A DNA stretch of 64,000 bases from Botryosphaeria dothidea (taxonomy: Eukaryota > Ascomycota > Dothideomycetes > Botryosphaeriales > Botryosphaeriaceae). Positions 11,062-23,850 of the stretch are shown here, piece by piece. The notes below the pieces were generated by a model. That model was not told the origin of the DNA and made no database searches. It was given only the letters and a program-made list of their open reading frames with translations. Location: the NCBI GenBank assembly GCA_011503125.2, contig WWBZ02000008.1, positions 310,001-374,000 of the forward strand, written 5' to 3'. The translations under genes were made by a program, and so were the position numbers. The stretch's first letter is position 1. Each line of letters begins with the position of its first letter.

Positions 11062-12889
11062 GGTGGGTGGGATTTTCGTAGGGGAACTGCGGGATGGCGT
11101 TCGTGCAGGTCCGGCATTGTGGGGGGCTTTATGTTGCACGGCGTCGGGTGATCTGGCGTTGGTCTGCCACTGCGCTGGGCCTCGAGGTCCGGGGGGAGGT
11201 GGATACAGTTGCTTATCGCTGCGGTGGTGGGTGCCTGATATCGACAATTACACGGTGCCGGAAGAGCCAAGCATCGTACCATGCCGGCCAAGATTGCCGA
11301 AATAGGAAGGAGGCACGGCTGCAACCGAAACGAGCGGTCAACTCATAAACACTCCGTAGTCTCTACAGAATGGCGAATACGAGCTGATAAAGAGGTCTGG
11401 GTTGTGTTTGGGGCTCTATCCGTTTGCAATGTGGCTGGTGGCCTACCGCGGGATGTTGAAAGATTGGTCTGACTTGATTGGCACACGTACAAGCTGGATG
11501 AGCAACCCTTGTATAATTGTGAAATTGAGTTACAAAGAGCCCTAAATCGTTGTGGTTATTCCCAAGAAGAATAAATTCATGCAAAAGAAATGGCCTACTG
11601 TTTCTTTTCCTGCGTCAGCAATCAGAACTCGCATGTACTTGTTATTCCTAGGGACACGCAAACTTCTTCGTAGAGAAATCTTCAGCACCTGGCTATGTAT
11701 CTTCCGAGTATTAGATGGTGGTTTTGACGAAATCATTTTCCAGTAATCTAGCTCATTTACTGTGTCAGAGCGACATGGCGCGCCATTGTCACCTGACGGA
11801 GATGACGGTGATGCTTGACCTTAGTAAGTTGATATACCGTCTCTCTGATACACGGCTAAGCCCCAGCTGGCGCAAAAAAGCATTCGACCAACCCTCTCAT
11901 TAAAATCCTGGGGCGTTGCGTGGTCTCCGTGGCCAAGATGGCGTGGGAAATCTCGTGTCTCGCTTCGGGCGTTTGTCCTCCCACAAAGGGCCATACCCAT
12001 CCGTCTCGTCCGCACGCAACCCCTACTACGTGATGAGACTGGAGCCGGTACCTACAATTGCAAGGGCTCCGTCCATGTGGCCCAGATCGGAGCCCAAATT
12101 GAGGTTGCTCGTCACGATCACTTTTCACTTGCAAGATTTCTCCATGTTTGTCGCGGAACTCCAATTTGATTCCAATACCGGGTTTTGCGCGTGATCGTGC
12201 AGATAGCGCAGTCCTCAATTTTTCTCACATCAAGGCTCGATTTTTTATAACTTACTATAAAGCTCTAAGAATTATCTAAAACTTAAAATTTTAATAGGGT
12301 ATAATCTTCTTATAAAGGTTATATATTAATAATTATAAAAAAGGCTTTAGTTTTTAAAAAATCTAGTATTTTTATTTTCGTATTCCGTACGCTAATGTAG
12401 GATATCACTCGTTTTTGAGACGAATCGTGTCTCACCATATAGCTTAGTCACAATCACTTGTATAAGAGGCAAGCGGGTTATCTACCCTCTCCCTCTTCAT
12501 GCCAATCATCAATGGATCATCGTTGTTCATCAACATACCAACAGCTAAGAATCGCCAAGAGAATCGTCCGAGAATAAAAAAAATAAAAAACTAAAGATTT
12601 CTAGCTATATAGAGAAGATATTAAAATAATAATTAGATATTTATTTTCCTAGATATCTAGTCTGCTAGGCTCTTAAGTTTTATATAATTTCTATACTTCG
12701 TTATACTAGAAATCTAAAAAGTATATCTAGATTGAGGAAAAGGCGTGCTCGTGCGCTAACTGCACAATCATTCGCAAAACCCAGTACTTTTTTAAAGAAA
12801 AGCCTGCCTGAGATACACGAGAGATGATGCCGAAATGCAAGACCAACAAAGTAGAAAACGACAATCTGGCTCCACATCGCACCCCGCCC
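11062..12889. other. Intergenic, no supported gene; contains an AT-rich island
   Basis: No domain-bearing ORF is seen. From about 12230 to 12730 the base composition drops to very AT-rich. Short inverted repeats (AGATTTCTAG at about 12595-12604 and CTAGAAATCT at about 12708-12717) suggest a decayed small transposon, but no target duplication could be defined. Confidence 0.5.
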
Positions 12890-14087
12890 TCACAATAATC
12901 CCAAAAACAAATCATAATCACCCTGCTCCAACGCCCTCCTACGCGGTTCATAGCTACCAATAACATCATCCAACGCCCGCACCGCCCCCACCGCCTGGAT
13001 GAACAGTTCCGTCAGCGCCAAATTCCCCACAGGCGCGAACTCCCGCCTCATGAGGAGCAACCGGCCGCAAATGTTGGTCAGCTCCATCCGCGCCGGGCGC
13101 TGCCGCCGGGCAGGCGCTGCGGGCTCGGCCACGTATTCCCGTTCTTCAGGACCGGCATGCGCGTCCGGGTGCGGTCCGAGCGGGGCGCCGCTGCCGCTGC
13201 GGCGGGCAGTGGGTGCGGCCAGGCTGCCTGTGTGGTCGCGCGTTCGTCAGCATCTGGAGCGACCACGGCACAGGGGGGGGGGGGAGGCGCGTACGCTGAG
13301 CGCGGGACCGCGTGGTCGGTGCGTCCGGCTGCTCGTGGGCGTGGTCGTGCGCCTGGCTGCCGAACCGCTCGCGCAGCGTCGGCGCGGCGCGGCGGCCCGA
13401 GCGGGCGAGGCGGCGCTCGCTGGGACCGGCCTGCGGCGTGGAGCGGGCGCGGTGGCTGGCGGGACTGGGCATTTGGGTTCCGGCGTCGAGGGTTGTTGAT
13501 CTGGCCGTGGGGGTTGCGATGCCGTGTGGCATTGCGGAGACGCGAGAGGCTGCTCGGGAGGGCTTGCTGGGGGCTGGGACCACGTTGCCGTTGGAGCCTG
13601 AGGCCGTAGAGGAGTTGGAGCCCAAGAAATAGTCTGGGTCGAGAGCGGGGTCTGAGTCCATAGAGCGAAGGTAGCGCTGGATGGATGATGTGGTCTTTGA
13701 GACTTGTTTGCTAGTGCGGTTGCGAGGCCGCTGCGCTTCATCCGGCGGTGGGTTGGTTGCGGTCGGATCCTCTTCAGACGGGTCTCTCATCTCCATTTCG
13801 ACATCTTCGTTGTCCCGACCAAGTGTGTCCTGCGCTGGTGCGACAGGTTTCTTCGATCGCCTCGTGGAACGTCCGCCATCTTCGTCTTCAGGGAACACCG
13901 AGCGAGACTGAGGGGGAGGCTGACGAGCTTTTCCCGAGGAACGCGGCAAACGGGAGCTCTTTGTGGCCGTCATGGGGGTGTTGGGTGAGTTGAGCATGTT
14001 CATGTGCTTCTGGCAATACTCGCCGTCTCGAGCCTTGAATCTGCACTGCTCGCCTTTGATGGTGACAGCATTGCATCGTTCAGCCAT
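12890..14087 (-). CDS. Conserved fungal protein with N-terminal Cys/His zinc knuckle (DUF5763-like), 376 aa
   Basis: Exons 14087-13295 and 13227-12890, joined by a 67-bp intron (GTACGC...CACACAG with branch site TGCTGAC at about 13245). The intron contains a 12-base homopolymer (G on the plus strand, 13273-13284). Residues 5-28 carry C-x6-C-x9-C-x2-H (CNAVTIKGEQC...YCQKH), the short metal-binding knuckle seen in DUF5763-type proteins. The long middle part is low-complexity and rich in Ser, Pro, Arg and acidic residues. The C-terminal 70 residues are helical (MELTNICGRLLLMRREF...ALTELFIQAVGAVRALDD). Function is unknown; a nuclear or chromatin role is possible but only a guess. The homopolymer could instead mark an assembly error, but the intron explains the frame change without one. 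Confidence 0.7.
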
Positions 14088-16055
14088 GATGGGTGAACTT
14101 GAGAGGGAAGAGGGAAATGGGGGAGAGGGAAACGAGCGGTGAAGCAAACGCATCTTATAGCCCTTCGTCAGGTGATGATGCATGTCTCCGAATAATTACT
14201 CTTTTAGTGGTAGCCAGCCGCGAGCTCGGCATTTGACACGTGAGACCCCCCACACGACTAGAGATATCATTGAGGAGAAGGGGGATATTTCAGTCTCTGT
14301 ACTCTCTCGAAAGTGGGAGGTTGGCGGTTCTGCACATCAAGACGCATGCTCCTGCCAACCACGAGTGCAATAAATGCTCCTCAAGCTCTTGCCACCACCA
14401 TGATCAGTCAGAGCAGCCACCAAACCAGATACATCTGCTCTCTCGTTCACCTTGCCGTCTCTGAGATAGGCCATCTACCGCTTTGTGGATGAGTCAATGC
14501 GGTGCGGCTTCTCCTGCGTCATCAAGCTGGAAGAACAGTGTGTCCTGTCGTCTTTCAGCTCGTGTGATGGTCCGCTCGCCCTCCACAATTCCGTTTGCGG
14601 GTATGTACACGCCTTGGATGCGAGCGGGGATGTTGAGCACGAGAAAACGGCGCTTTCGAGCGCTCGGCGAGCAGGGAAAAGGCTGTCATCGAGGTGGGCT
14701 GCTCCTTGATCGACCGGTATGGATGTAAGTGAGGGTGTCAGAGAAGCAACGGGCGTGAGCGCATGGACAACAGTCCGTCGTGGCGTAATGGTTTCGTTCG
14801 ATGGGCGGGCGCCATGGCCATGAAGCTGTTGGATGCCCTAGGGCGGAAAAGTTTCCATGGACAGGTAGGCTTGAGCGCATGCCCTCGACTGACTGAAGAT
14901 TGCTGCTTGCGCTCGAAAATAGAGAGCTTGTCCATTGTCAGATAGATGTGTTGAATTGTGATTGGTTCGCAAATACCAGATAATGAGTGGCATGAGGAGG
15001 AGGGTAGGTGACCCGGTATCCTCTTATATAATAGCTATGTGACAAATTTTCGGTGTTGACCCTTGGTTCAACCAGACCCTGTTCCTCCTTACAGTTCATA
15101 TTCCAACAAGATGACGGCTTGCAGGTCGAATCGAGTATGGGCCTTCGGGCGTTCGGGGTCTGCGGGGCCGCACGGTCTGGAGACTGCATTGCTGGAGGCA
15201 TTTCTCGGGGTGTGCGGTGGGCTGGGGAGGAAAGTGTTGGGTTTCGGTGTCGACGAGCGAAAGAGAGGACACCGAGCTACGGCCTGATCACGTGCCCTCG
15301 TGTCGGCCAATGACATCACCCTACGCGTCTCCCCAGAGTGCAGCACCTGCGATGCTTGGGTTCCCTGACGGCGGGATACGGCCTTCGAAAAAGCCCAACA
15401 TGCTTGGGGAAAAGCGTTCGCACCCAACAGCCAGTGCCGAGCTCTCTAGCAGCCAATGCCTGGATAGTCCGGAGGCAGGAGAGCCGATCATCTCTTGGGA
15501 TCAGTCTCCGTTGCGGATACGGCGATTAGTATTGCAATGAATGGCAACCTGGCGCGGTGAAGCCCGGCATGGCCAGCCCAAAAAGCATACTAGACTAGAA
15601 ATCTATCAAAAATTGTCAAATCAACAAAAGTTCACTATGCCTGGTGACCCTAAGCATTCACTTGGACGTGCACTGCTGACTGTTTCATTGTCTTTGCTGG
15701 TCCAATAAGACCCAGCGGAAGGACAACATAAAGCGAACGGCACTAAAACCGACAACGAAGATCTCCAGGATGAGAGACAGATCCAACAGACAGAATCACT
15801 GTTCAAAATCCAGCCCATCAAAACGTCAAGGGAAGATCTCTTCGCATTTCTACCGAGTGGCATATTCCACCTCGGTATGAGATTTACCGCCTTCCACTTA
15901 GGATGCACATGACGCATGTTGCCAACTCAAGGTACATAAACCCTTCGTTCGGCCTCCTACCTCTGTCTCCTCTTCATCCTCGTCCACATCACCACGCCTG
16001 CCTCTGACCATAGTTTCCGTTGTACTCCACCATTCCAATCTTTGATAGGTTGCCC
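14088..16055. other. Intergenic, no supported gene
   Basis: Short overlapping ORFs have no recognisable domain. The last ~100 bp before 16056 is pyrimidine-rich and probably the promoter and leader of the GTPase gene. Confidence 0.5.
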
Positions 16056-19000
16056 ATGGCGTTTCACAAAGCAAGCGTGGCGAACACACCACCGCCAAAA
16101 GTGAAGTCAGAGCCTCGCCTCACTGAACCGACTCATCCACTCCACATGGCATCATCCGCGTCACCTCTCACAGCTTTACCTTCTCCCGCACAGATTATAC
16201 CTCGGTCCTCTTCAGAAGCATTTCAAAGCAGTCCAGCGAGGCAGACGAAGCGGAGTAAGTGAAGTCAGTCCTTCAGTTTCAGTGTCACTGACCACAAGAA
16301 CCCTCTAGGTTTTCATCTCATCGAACACGAACCTGATGACTCAGTCAAGCCATACAGCTCACCTGAAGAAGCGCTGCCGAAGAAAGAGGTACATCACTTG
16401 AGCTTTGTTGAATTGGAAGAATGTACGCGCAGTGTCCCCAAGGGTCTTCTTTTCATCATCAACCAACAGGATGACCTCGATGAAGACATGGCCTACGTCC
16501 GCGATTTGACGAAAAATGCCATGACTATCAGATTCCCTACAGCAGTGCGGATTAGATTCAGAGGCGATTCAGGCACTGGTGAGCACTGGGCTTGTTTATT
16601 TTCCTGGGACCCGACACACTAACTCCTCTAAAGGCAAGTCAAGCGTTATCAACTCGCTTCTCGACGTCCAAAACATTGCTCTCCAGATTGATGGAGGCAA
16701 AGCCTGCACTTCTGTAGTCCAGGAGTTTCACAATCCATGTGCTGATCAACAAACCGCTTGCGAGGGAGAGATCTTCTTCCTCTCGCCTGCCGCTCGTGAG
16801 GCGCTGCTTAAGGAATGGCTGAAAAATATTTCCCTCCTCAATCATTCAGATGACGATCCTGATGATGCCTTACTTGAAGAACAATATGATACAGCTTCAT
16901 CGACAGCAGTTGATGGGCTTTTCTCGCTCTTCTGCGATCATGACCAATGCGACTCTCCTGAGGCTGTTCAAGAGTTCTTCACTCAATCCGTCGCTCGAGA
17001 TGATCCGGCAACAATTCTAATGTTGGATGACTTGCTCAACCGGTTAGGAGTTGGTGTCGGGAAACTCTCGATTAGTGCAGAAGGTCCAGAAGACTTCCAA
17101 GGGAAAGTAGCTCCGTATTTCGAGCACGTCTCGACTTACAGTGGAGATGGCCGGCTGAAGCCGTGCCCTTGGCCGCTTGTCAAGCTGGTGAAGTAAGGCA
17201 GGCCTTTGCATTTCTCCTAGCGTCCATTTATTTTGTCACTTTTTGACGCTGTGCTAATTCTTTTCTACAGAACCTACATCGATTCACCCATGCTCCATCA
17301 AGACACTATATTGGCAGATCTCCCGGGCGATTCCGATATCAACCAAACTCGTGTGCGGGCGTCACAAAGGTACCTCCATGACGCGGACATCATCGGGGTG
17401 GTTACGAAGTGCCTTCGTCCTGAGACGGATCTGAACACTCACAAGTATCTCCTTGGTGCCTTCCGGCTCAAATGTAGGGGCAATGTTCTACTAGTAGCCA
17501 CCGGTTCAGATGTGAGTAGAAACGAGATCATTGCTCTCCGCATGGCTGACTTCCTATAGTCTGTCAACACCAAGGGGGTTCATCTCAACAATATCATTTC
17601 CAAAGCAGATACCGTCGACGCTGCGAACTTGACGATTCTGAAGGAACAGATCGAACTGTCTCAAAACGAACTTAGCCAGAATGTGAGAGAACATGGCATC
17701 GCACGCAGGAACAGAAACACAGGTGCAACAGAAGAGCTGGGAGAGGAAAAGAATACCATCGAGTAAGTCAACTGGTGCCGAACACCTTACCTGTAGCGCC
17801 TACGCTGATGTTTCTTTTAGGATACAGAAAGCAACGCTTGAAGCCCAGCTCTTCGAGTACTGTGTGAAGTTACGGAATACAAGAATCTCGGAGAAAATGC
17901 GCCAAAAGTACTTCAACATGACGAGAGATCCATCCCCACTTCCGACTTTCTTCGTATCCAATTCGGGGTAATTGACTCATACCATTGGCTACGAGAGAAA
18001 AACTCCTCCTAAGATGAGCGTTGAAGCCACTGAGATTCCGAAACTTCGAGCATTCCTCTACAGCCTCCCGGCAACCCGCAAGTTTCGGGCGTTCGAGCAT
18101 CATCGGAAAGTGGTACTTCCGTCCCTGCTCAACATCACGGAGATGACTTGTTTGCAGACCAAGCTCATGAGACATGATGAGCTCTACAAGATCATCTTGT
18201 CGAGCTCGCAACCCGTGGCCGACGAAATCCTCAAGACGCTCGACGGGTTCTTCGAGAACATCATTATACCTTGCATCAACATCATCAGGGAGAAGAAGGA
18301 CACTTACGCCGACTATGCCTCCAAAAAGGTTCCCAGCTGGAAAGGTTGGCCCAATCAGACTCATAAGACGTTCTGTCTACACATGGGCAACTGGAGTACC
18401 AAGAAGGTTGGGAAGCACGACTGGAACAAAGAAATGCTGGCTCCCCTGATTCGTGACGTTGAAAGGGGCATTAGTGGCTGGTTTGATGCTTTTGATACTC
18501 TGTCAACGACCCTGTTGGACAAGCTGTCGATGAGTATCAACAAGCTCATCTCACAGCTCGAAGGTACGGTGCAATATCGATCTATACATGCTTGACTAAT
18601 CAAACGCAGGTGCTGCTGGCCCATCACGAGACTCGATTCAGCTCTACTTCAAGCAGCTCCGCATAGGTAAAGAACTTCTTGATCAAACGCATCGGAGGAG
18701 AGTCGATATGCTCCATAACGACCTTATTACCATCTTCGATCACATCACCAACACAGAAGACGCGGCCGAATGCTACTTCGTCAAAGTTCTAACGACGACA
18801 TACCAGAGATGTGTCAATATCTCCGGTCTGTATACCTGATTTGGAGAGCCTAGCTGTGGTGTCTTACTTACATGTTTACAAGGCCCCAACGCAAGCCAAC
18901 AGCGCACCAGCACTATTCAGAGAAAGCTCAAGGAAGTTGCCCAGGACCCGTTCTCGAAACTCTTCTTTCTTGCCTTGGAAGCCTCCCGCGAGGTCATAAA

Positions 19001-19190
19001 GACGCACGCCGAAGAACTTACCAGAGAGGCCGAGGCCACCTTCAAGCATTTCGATCAGACATTCTTCCTCAGCTTCAAGACCGACGAGTCCGATAAGCCC
19101 GGATCGAAGCAACTCCGGAAAATGCTTCTCGACAGCATTCCACACTTCGGGGCTCGTCTCGATGAGCGGGTAGACGGCCTCACTACCTAG
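16056..19190 (+). CDS. SLIP-GC-like large GTPase (dynamin-type P-loop), about 892 aa
   Basis: Nine exons: 16056-16254, 16309-16578, 16634-17192, 17271-17511, 17560-17762, 17821-17953, 18014-18563, 18610-18825 and 18883-19190. All junctions keep frame. The GTPase has a G1 P-loop (GDSGTGKSSV, Lys158), G3 DLPG (residues 359-362) and G4 SKAD (437-440). An acidic insert lies between G1 and G3, and a helical C-terminal half follows. These features match the fungal family annotated as nuclear GTPase SLIP-GC. Such GTPases are common in accessory regions; the substrate process in fungi is unknown, with genome maintenance suggested for the vertebrate namesake. The exon 6/7 junction (17954-18013) is uncertain. 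The 60-bp intron fits, but the same bases also read as plausible protein in another frame, so a pair of compensating indels cannot be excluded. Confidence 0.85.
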
Positions 19191-19290
19191 TGCCGAGCTT
19201 TTGCGGAGAGCGACTAGTCGGATGGTCTCTTCCTACTTGCACCATCGGCCCGGCCAATCGGCACACCCAAAAAGTTTTTCGATATACTGC

Positions 19291-19543
19291 TGTTGGATTT
19301 GAGAGTGAAGAGTTGTGAGGTCAGAAAAGAGAGTAGATTCTGCCTGTCTCCTAAGAGGGAGGTCGGTAGGCTTGCTTATATACATAAAAGAGTGTTTGAA
19401 TAACCGAGGAGAATAGAAGCCGATGTTGATATCCGAAGCTTGTGAATATGAGGAGTAGTGAGGAGGTGGCAAAGAGTAGCTACTTGATCTTGATGCCCGA
19501 AAGAATGTGATGCCTGATATAGTAGGGCAAAATAGTCTGACAA
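19291..19543. mobile_element. Solo LTR, copy 2 (253 bp, diverged), target duplication ACTGC
   Basis: Starts TGTTGGATTTG and ends TCTGACA. It is flanked by ACTGC at 19286-19290 and 19544-19548. The first ~90 bp match copies 1 and 3 closely, the middle is diverged, and the end is again similar. It lies 100 bp past the stop of the GTPase gene and could supply its polyadenylation region. Confidence 0.88.
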
Positions 19544-19548
19544 CTGCA

Positions 19549-21591
19549 CGAGCGGGGCCCTTTTCGAAAGAGCGCTTTTTGAAGCGGGGCGTTTAAGAAA
19601 CATATAATAGATCTCATTCCGGCCTCATCTTCATCCATCTGCTTCAGACCAAATTCTATTGAGCCGATAACCTGACGCCAACAAACCCTACCTTTGACCT
19701 TCGTTCATCTCATTTGGCATAGCAACTCCTGTTCAGCTGCTGGCGTCTTCCCCCTCTCCATTCAATTATATTAGCAGAGGACCCTATATGGACATTATTA
19801 GTAACTTCCCGTGATATATTCTGATTGCTTGGCCAATACTATCGGACGGGCACAAGCTAATGTTTCCGAAGATATTCAATGTGAACCCAACCTCAATGAA
19901 GCTTGCAAGGAGGATCTCAACCTGTAACTGCTTCTCCTACAGGGTTGTAAGGGTCGTTGGAATGCGAACTATTTGATAGATCGGAGTGGTGGATTGGGTA
20001 GGAATACTATATCTCTATAGACCGTACGGCAAACGCAAAGTGTTGTTGTAGATGAAGATTCCCGGAAAGGCGGCCTCCCATTATCGTTTGCGCTTTATAA
20101 TTTCTTCATGGATACCAAAAGCTCCCGTCGACATGATGCTTGGCTCTCCCAGTGGTGGTGATTGCCACAAAAGTTGTAGCTGCTTGCGGTGGTGCGTGAG
20201 AGTTGAAATTGCGGAGAAGTGGCTGGTTGAAGAATAACGGTGCGAAACCTTGGCCTTTGTTGGAAACTTCAGCGCACTCAGTCAGGCATTGACCAGCCAG
20301 CAGAGTTCGCCTGCGACGGCGCAAAGATCAAACTTCCCAACAGGGTACGCTCTCAATTAGCTCATTCATTCCATCCATCGGCTGCACATCGATGCTGCGC
20401 CAATGCCCTGGCATTCTTTTCAGCCACTTATTCGCATCGCAACGCCCATGTCCAGCCGCAGCGACCGTTGCTGGCTTCGCACGGATACGGTGCACCGCCA
20501 GACTTCATCATCCACACCGCCACTGAATACAACGCGTAGCTTCGTCTGACTCAGTGGCCTTTGATTTACACCTCGCTCTCAATTGCCCCACGGCTCTATC
20601 CCATCCTCCCATTCCTAGGAGCCGCCTACTACACCCTGAAGTAGATGGATTCCGGATCAGCAGGTAACGCATCATGTGCGAGGACTGAGGGACAAAATCG
20701 CAGTGCAAGTTGGACGGGCAACCAGAAACGATGCATTCAACTCCGAAAAGTAGCGTTACGGTGTTAATCATGGCTGGAAGTGTTTGCGCTGCAGGCTAGG
20801 TAGCGATGGTTGCAAGAAGAATTCCGACGCTGTCCCTCACCGTCGGAAGTAGAAGAGTTCAGGCTTGGGAAGCATTTACGTCCGATGAATGCTTCTCACC
20901 CCTCTTTGCTCGTCTGATACTATCCTATAGTCAAAGTCACCTACACCGCACCTGAGGCGCTGTTGTGGAAATTTGGATGATGAGTGGTGAGAGCAGTTGT
21001 CAAGACATCAATCTATTTTGAACATTCAGAACGTTAACAATTCCTTGGATTCAACCCCAGCAAGATCCTGAAGGGACAGAACCATTGGAAAGCTCACCTT
21101 AATAAAACGCATTTTTTTCATGGTAGACCTAGCTGATAACTTCAGCTTCCCAGCCGCCCTCATCAACCAAAGGCAAATATTCACCGACTCAGCCAATAAT
21201 AACTATTGAAAGCCATGGAAGGTTACAAAATGATGACCCAGTCTCGCTCAAGCCGGAGCTTGCTTAGTTTCGCCACAAATGACTGCACAACCTCACCGTG
21301 CTCAAGGACTCCACCAACGACTTCCGAGATGTCCTTCTCATTCTGGGGCTCAACGGTTTTGGTAGCCCGCAGGACAACTGCAATTCCCGTCATGGGATAA
21401 CGTCAATCCTGCTTGATTCCTCCGAGCTGGAAATATGGCAATTGACTTCACCTATCTACCTCTTGCGGTGCCGACCGCCTGCTGAACGTGCGTTACAATC
21501 TCACCTTTCACTCTTGGTGTCGTACATCTCATATTGTGCTTGTGAGATCGGGCAGCCCAACACATTCCGGCTGCCTTGAGCGAAACAGTGA
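19549..21591. other. Intergenic, no supported gene
   Basis: No ORF with a recognisable domain, signal peptide or credible exon chain was found on either strand. Confidence 0.5.
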
Positions 21592-21795
21592 CTAACCTTT
21601 AAAGAAACCGTCTTGAATACTCTTCCCACAGCACCAACTAATTGTAGAAGTCACAAGTACGGATGCGAAAGTGGTCCTGTCATCAAGACAGCGCCACGCA
21701 CTCCTCTCATCTGCGTCACCTCTCCACATGCACACCTCACACGCAACTAATGCCAACACAACACAAAGCGAGATCAGATCGAACAGTGCTTTCAT
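21592..21795 (-). CDS. Possible small secreted protein, 67 aa
   Basis: An ORF from an ATG at 21795 begins MKALFDLISLCVVLALVACE, which looks like a signal peptide. A 47-residue mature part with five or six cysteines (including a CC pair) follows. Nothing else supports it: no recognised family, and the frame could be chance. It is listed because small cysteine-rich secreted proteins are typical of such gene-poor regions. Confidence 0.28.
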   Translation of the reverse strand: MKALFDLISLCVVLALVACEVCMWRGDADERSAWRCLDDRTTFASVLVTSTISWCCGKSIQDGFFKG

Positions 21796-22998
21796 AGTAT
21801 CACGATGGAGTATAAGTGGAGCATGGGACAAGACCAGATCGTTAGCGCCTCGCCTCAGATGTCCTGCACAAGATCTGACTCGAATCTACCAGTTCATGGG
21901 GTTGGTTGTGCGTGCCCACAAACAGGAGCGATACCCAATCGATAAGGCTCTTGTAGCAGCCACGATGAGTGCGTGCCCTTGCGCCTGTCACTTCACCGCG
22001 CGAACCTGGACGCAGGAGATGAGCCGGACGAAAAGCCCTCGGCATATGCTATCCAGACACGGCTGCGGTAGTTTTCTCGGATGGCCGGCAGGGCTGGCGA
22101 GGACAGATGTCGATACCGCAAAGAAGATCAAGAAAGAGGAGATAAAGGAGAGGACGCCGAGCTTGTAGTTCCACCTCCTTCCTGGCACGCAGCTGCGCCG
22201 GCGCCTTTGCCGATGGAAACGACTCTTCGAGACCCGGAATCTCCGCCGTCGTCCTCCCTGCCGGGCCACTCCCACCCGATCGTCTGCGTGGCGCAAACGC
22301 CGGCGACGGGCTGACGGCTCGGGCAGCATCGAGGACACACGGATCTCGCGTGCCATCGAGACCGTTGCGAACGTTCGCCGGCCCTGCCTGCATCCCGAAA
22401 GCTAATGCTGCTGACAATGCTTGGGACTCGCGGGCCACGAAGCTGGTCGAGAAGCTTTGGTTGAGGTGCTCCGAATCCTCTACGAAGCAGGACACAAGGC
22501 GCTCCGAGTGGCTCCCAAGCCTCCTCGGTTCCGCCAAGGTCTGATGCTCTTGGGCGAGGAGCGGCACAAGGCAGTGTGTCCGGGCAATATATCTGACAAC
22601 AGTCTCAGACAGGACAGAGCCCTGGGTATCATGGAGGCGGCGTGCAGCACCAATATGACTGACGAAAAGAAAAGCAGGACGGGTGATATTAGGAGAGGTT
22701 TAGCTGGCGGATACATCTTTGCCAATCCGTATAGCCATATTGCCAGCCTACTTACCTTCTAGAGACATTTTTTGGATTTCTAATTGAGAAATACCCTACC
22801 GCAAGTGGGTACACAATAGAGGCTAGCTATGTGTGGCTTATCTCATTTATATTGCAATTGTATGCTATAATTCTCTTATATACACGCCATTATTATTCAG
22901 TCAAGTGCCACTTGAATTTTAGTACTATCGCGGGCTTCGCCGCCAGAGCTCTAGAGATAGACAAAAGAATGTAGTAACATCCAAAACCAGCAACTGAA

Positions 22999-23069
22999 GA
23001 AACAATGCCTAGATTCTAATCAACGTAGACCAGCTCCTAGCTCTACAAGTAATTTTCTTATTACGTGGC
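22999..23069. repeat. Diverged direct repeat, copy A (partner at 23747-23812)
   Basis: Both copies begin AACAATGCCTA and share TCCTAGCTCTACAA and a following TT(A/C)TTACG-like block. They lie about 750 bp apart in the same orientation. They may be remains of a retrotransposon's terminal regions, but no clean ends or target duplications were found. Confidence 0.45.
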
Positions 23070-23561
23070 CGATTGGCCTAGTAGATAGGTTAAGAGCTAC
23101 TTCTGTATAGTATGCGTTAAGTAATTTGGAAGGCAACGTCGTCTCTAGGTAGATTGTCTAAATTACCTTACAAGATTGGTACTTAATAGCTTACAAGGGA
23201 GTTTCTAGTGTCCGTGGCGTTTACCCTTACCATGAGGGCTATACTCGGCCTACGTAGGTGTTACGCATAATCATAATATCCACGCTTCACTGGGGCTATT
23301 AAGGAGATTCATATATGTAACGTGCATGCGTAGGATACGAATTGGTACGAGAGAGGAAGGCATTTCCTAGTTTCTTTAGGAAAGTACCCGGAATCTGTTG
23401 ATGTTGGAAATATAGTCTCAGAATGCTCCGAGTTAGGTTTAGCGTCAAATAGTCTATATAGCAGGCACCCTCTCATACCCCTCTCATGGGACATGCCAAC
23501 AATCCAGACAATAATCAAATCAACTCGATTTCCAACAGTTGAGGAGCCGTCAGTTGAAACT

Positions 23562-23643
23562 TGATGGTCGTGCATGTGACGAGAAAAGCAGCTGACGAGT
23601 CTCAAAGGCCGTACATGTGACGAGAAAGACAGCTGACGAGCGC
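23562..23643. repeat. Two-copy tandem repeat, unit about 41 bp
   Basis: Each unit contains GTGACGAGAAA followed by AGCAGCTGACGAG or GACAGCTGACGAG, preceded by CGTGCAT or CGTACAT. The two units are adjacent. Confidence 0.6.
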
Positions 23644-23746
23644 TGCCGTGAGCCAAATCCAACCTTTTAAGAACCACCGTTCATAGAGCTCCAGAGAAAG
23701 AGAAGCAAGCACCAACAACAACATAATGGAACACCAACAATATCTA

Positions 23747-23812
23747 GAACAATGCCTAATTTCCCGGCCACGTGGAACAAATCCTAGCTCTACAAGGTTT
23801 GTTCTCATTACG
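23747..23812. repeat. Diverged direct repeat, copy B (partner at 22999-23069)
   Basis: Second copy of the AACAATGCCTA...TCCTAGCTCTACAA sequence, in the same orientation as copy A. It ends about 40 bp before an orphan open frame. Confidence 0.45.
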
Positions 23813-23850
23813 GTTCATTATTGTAGTACCAGCTAACCATGAAATAACTG

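Larger units (their letters stand above)
21796..23850. other. Intergenic, no supported gene; degenerate repeats
   Basis: ORFs between 21842 and 22760 overlap on both strands without domains. From about 22760 to 23850 the DNA is AT-richer and contains repeat remnants, including two diverged copies of one sequence (22999-23069 and 23747-23812) and a two-copy tandem repeat (about 23562-23643). Confidence 0.45.

Noticed and set aside
13268..13290. 12-G run as the cause of a frameshift in the zinc-knuckle gene
   Set aside because: A 67-bp intron with donor GTACGC, branch TGCTGAC and acceptor CACACAG spans the run and restores frame, so no indel is needed.
22049..22567. 172-codon minus-strand ORF
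   Set aside because: No domain, overlapping frames on the other strand, and no support from codon pattern or splice sites.
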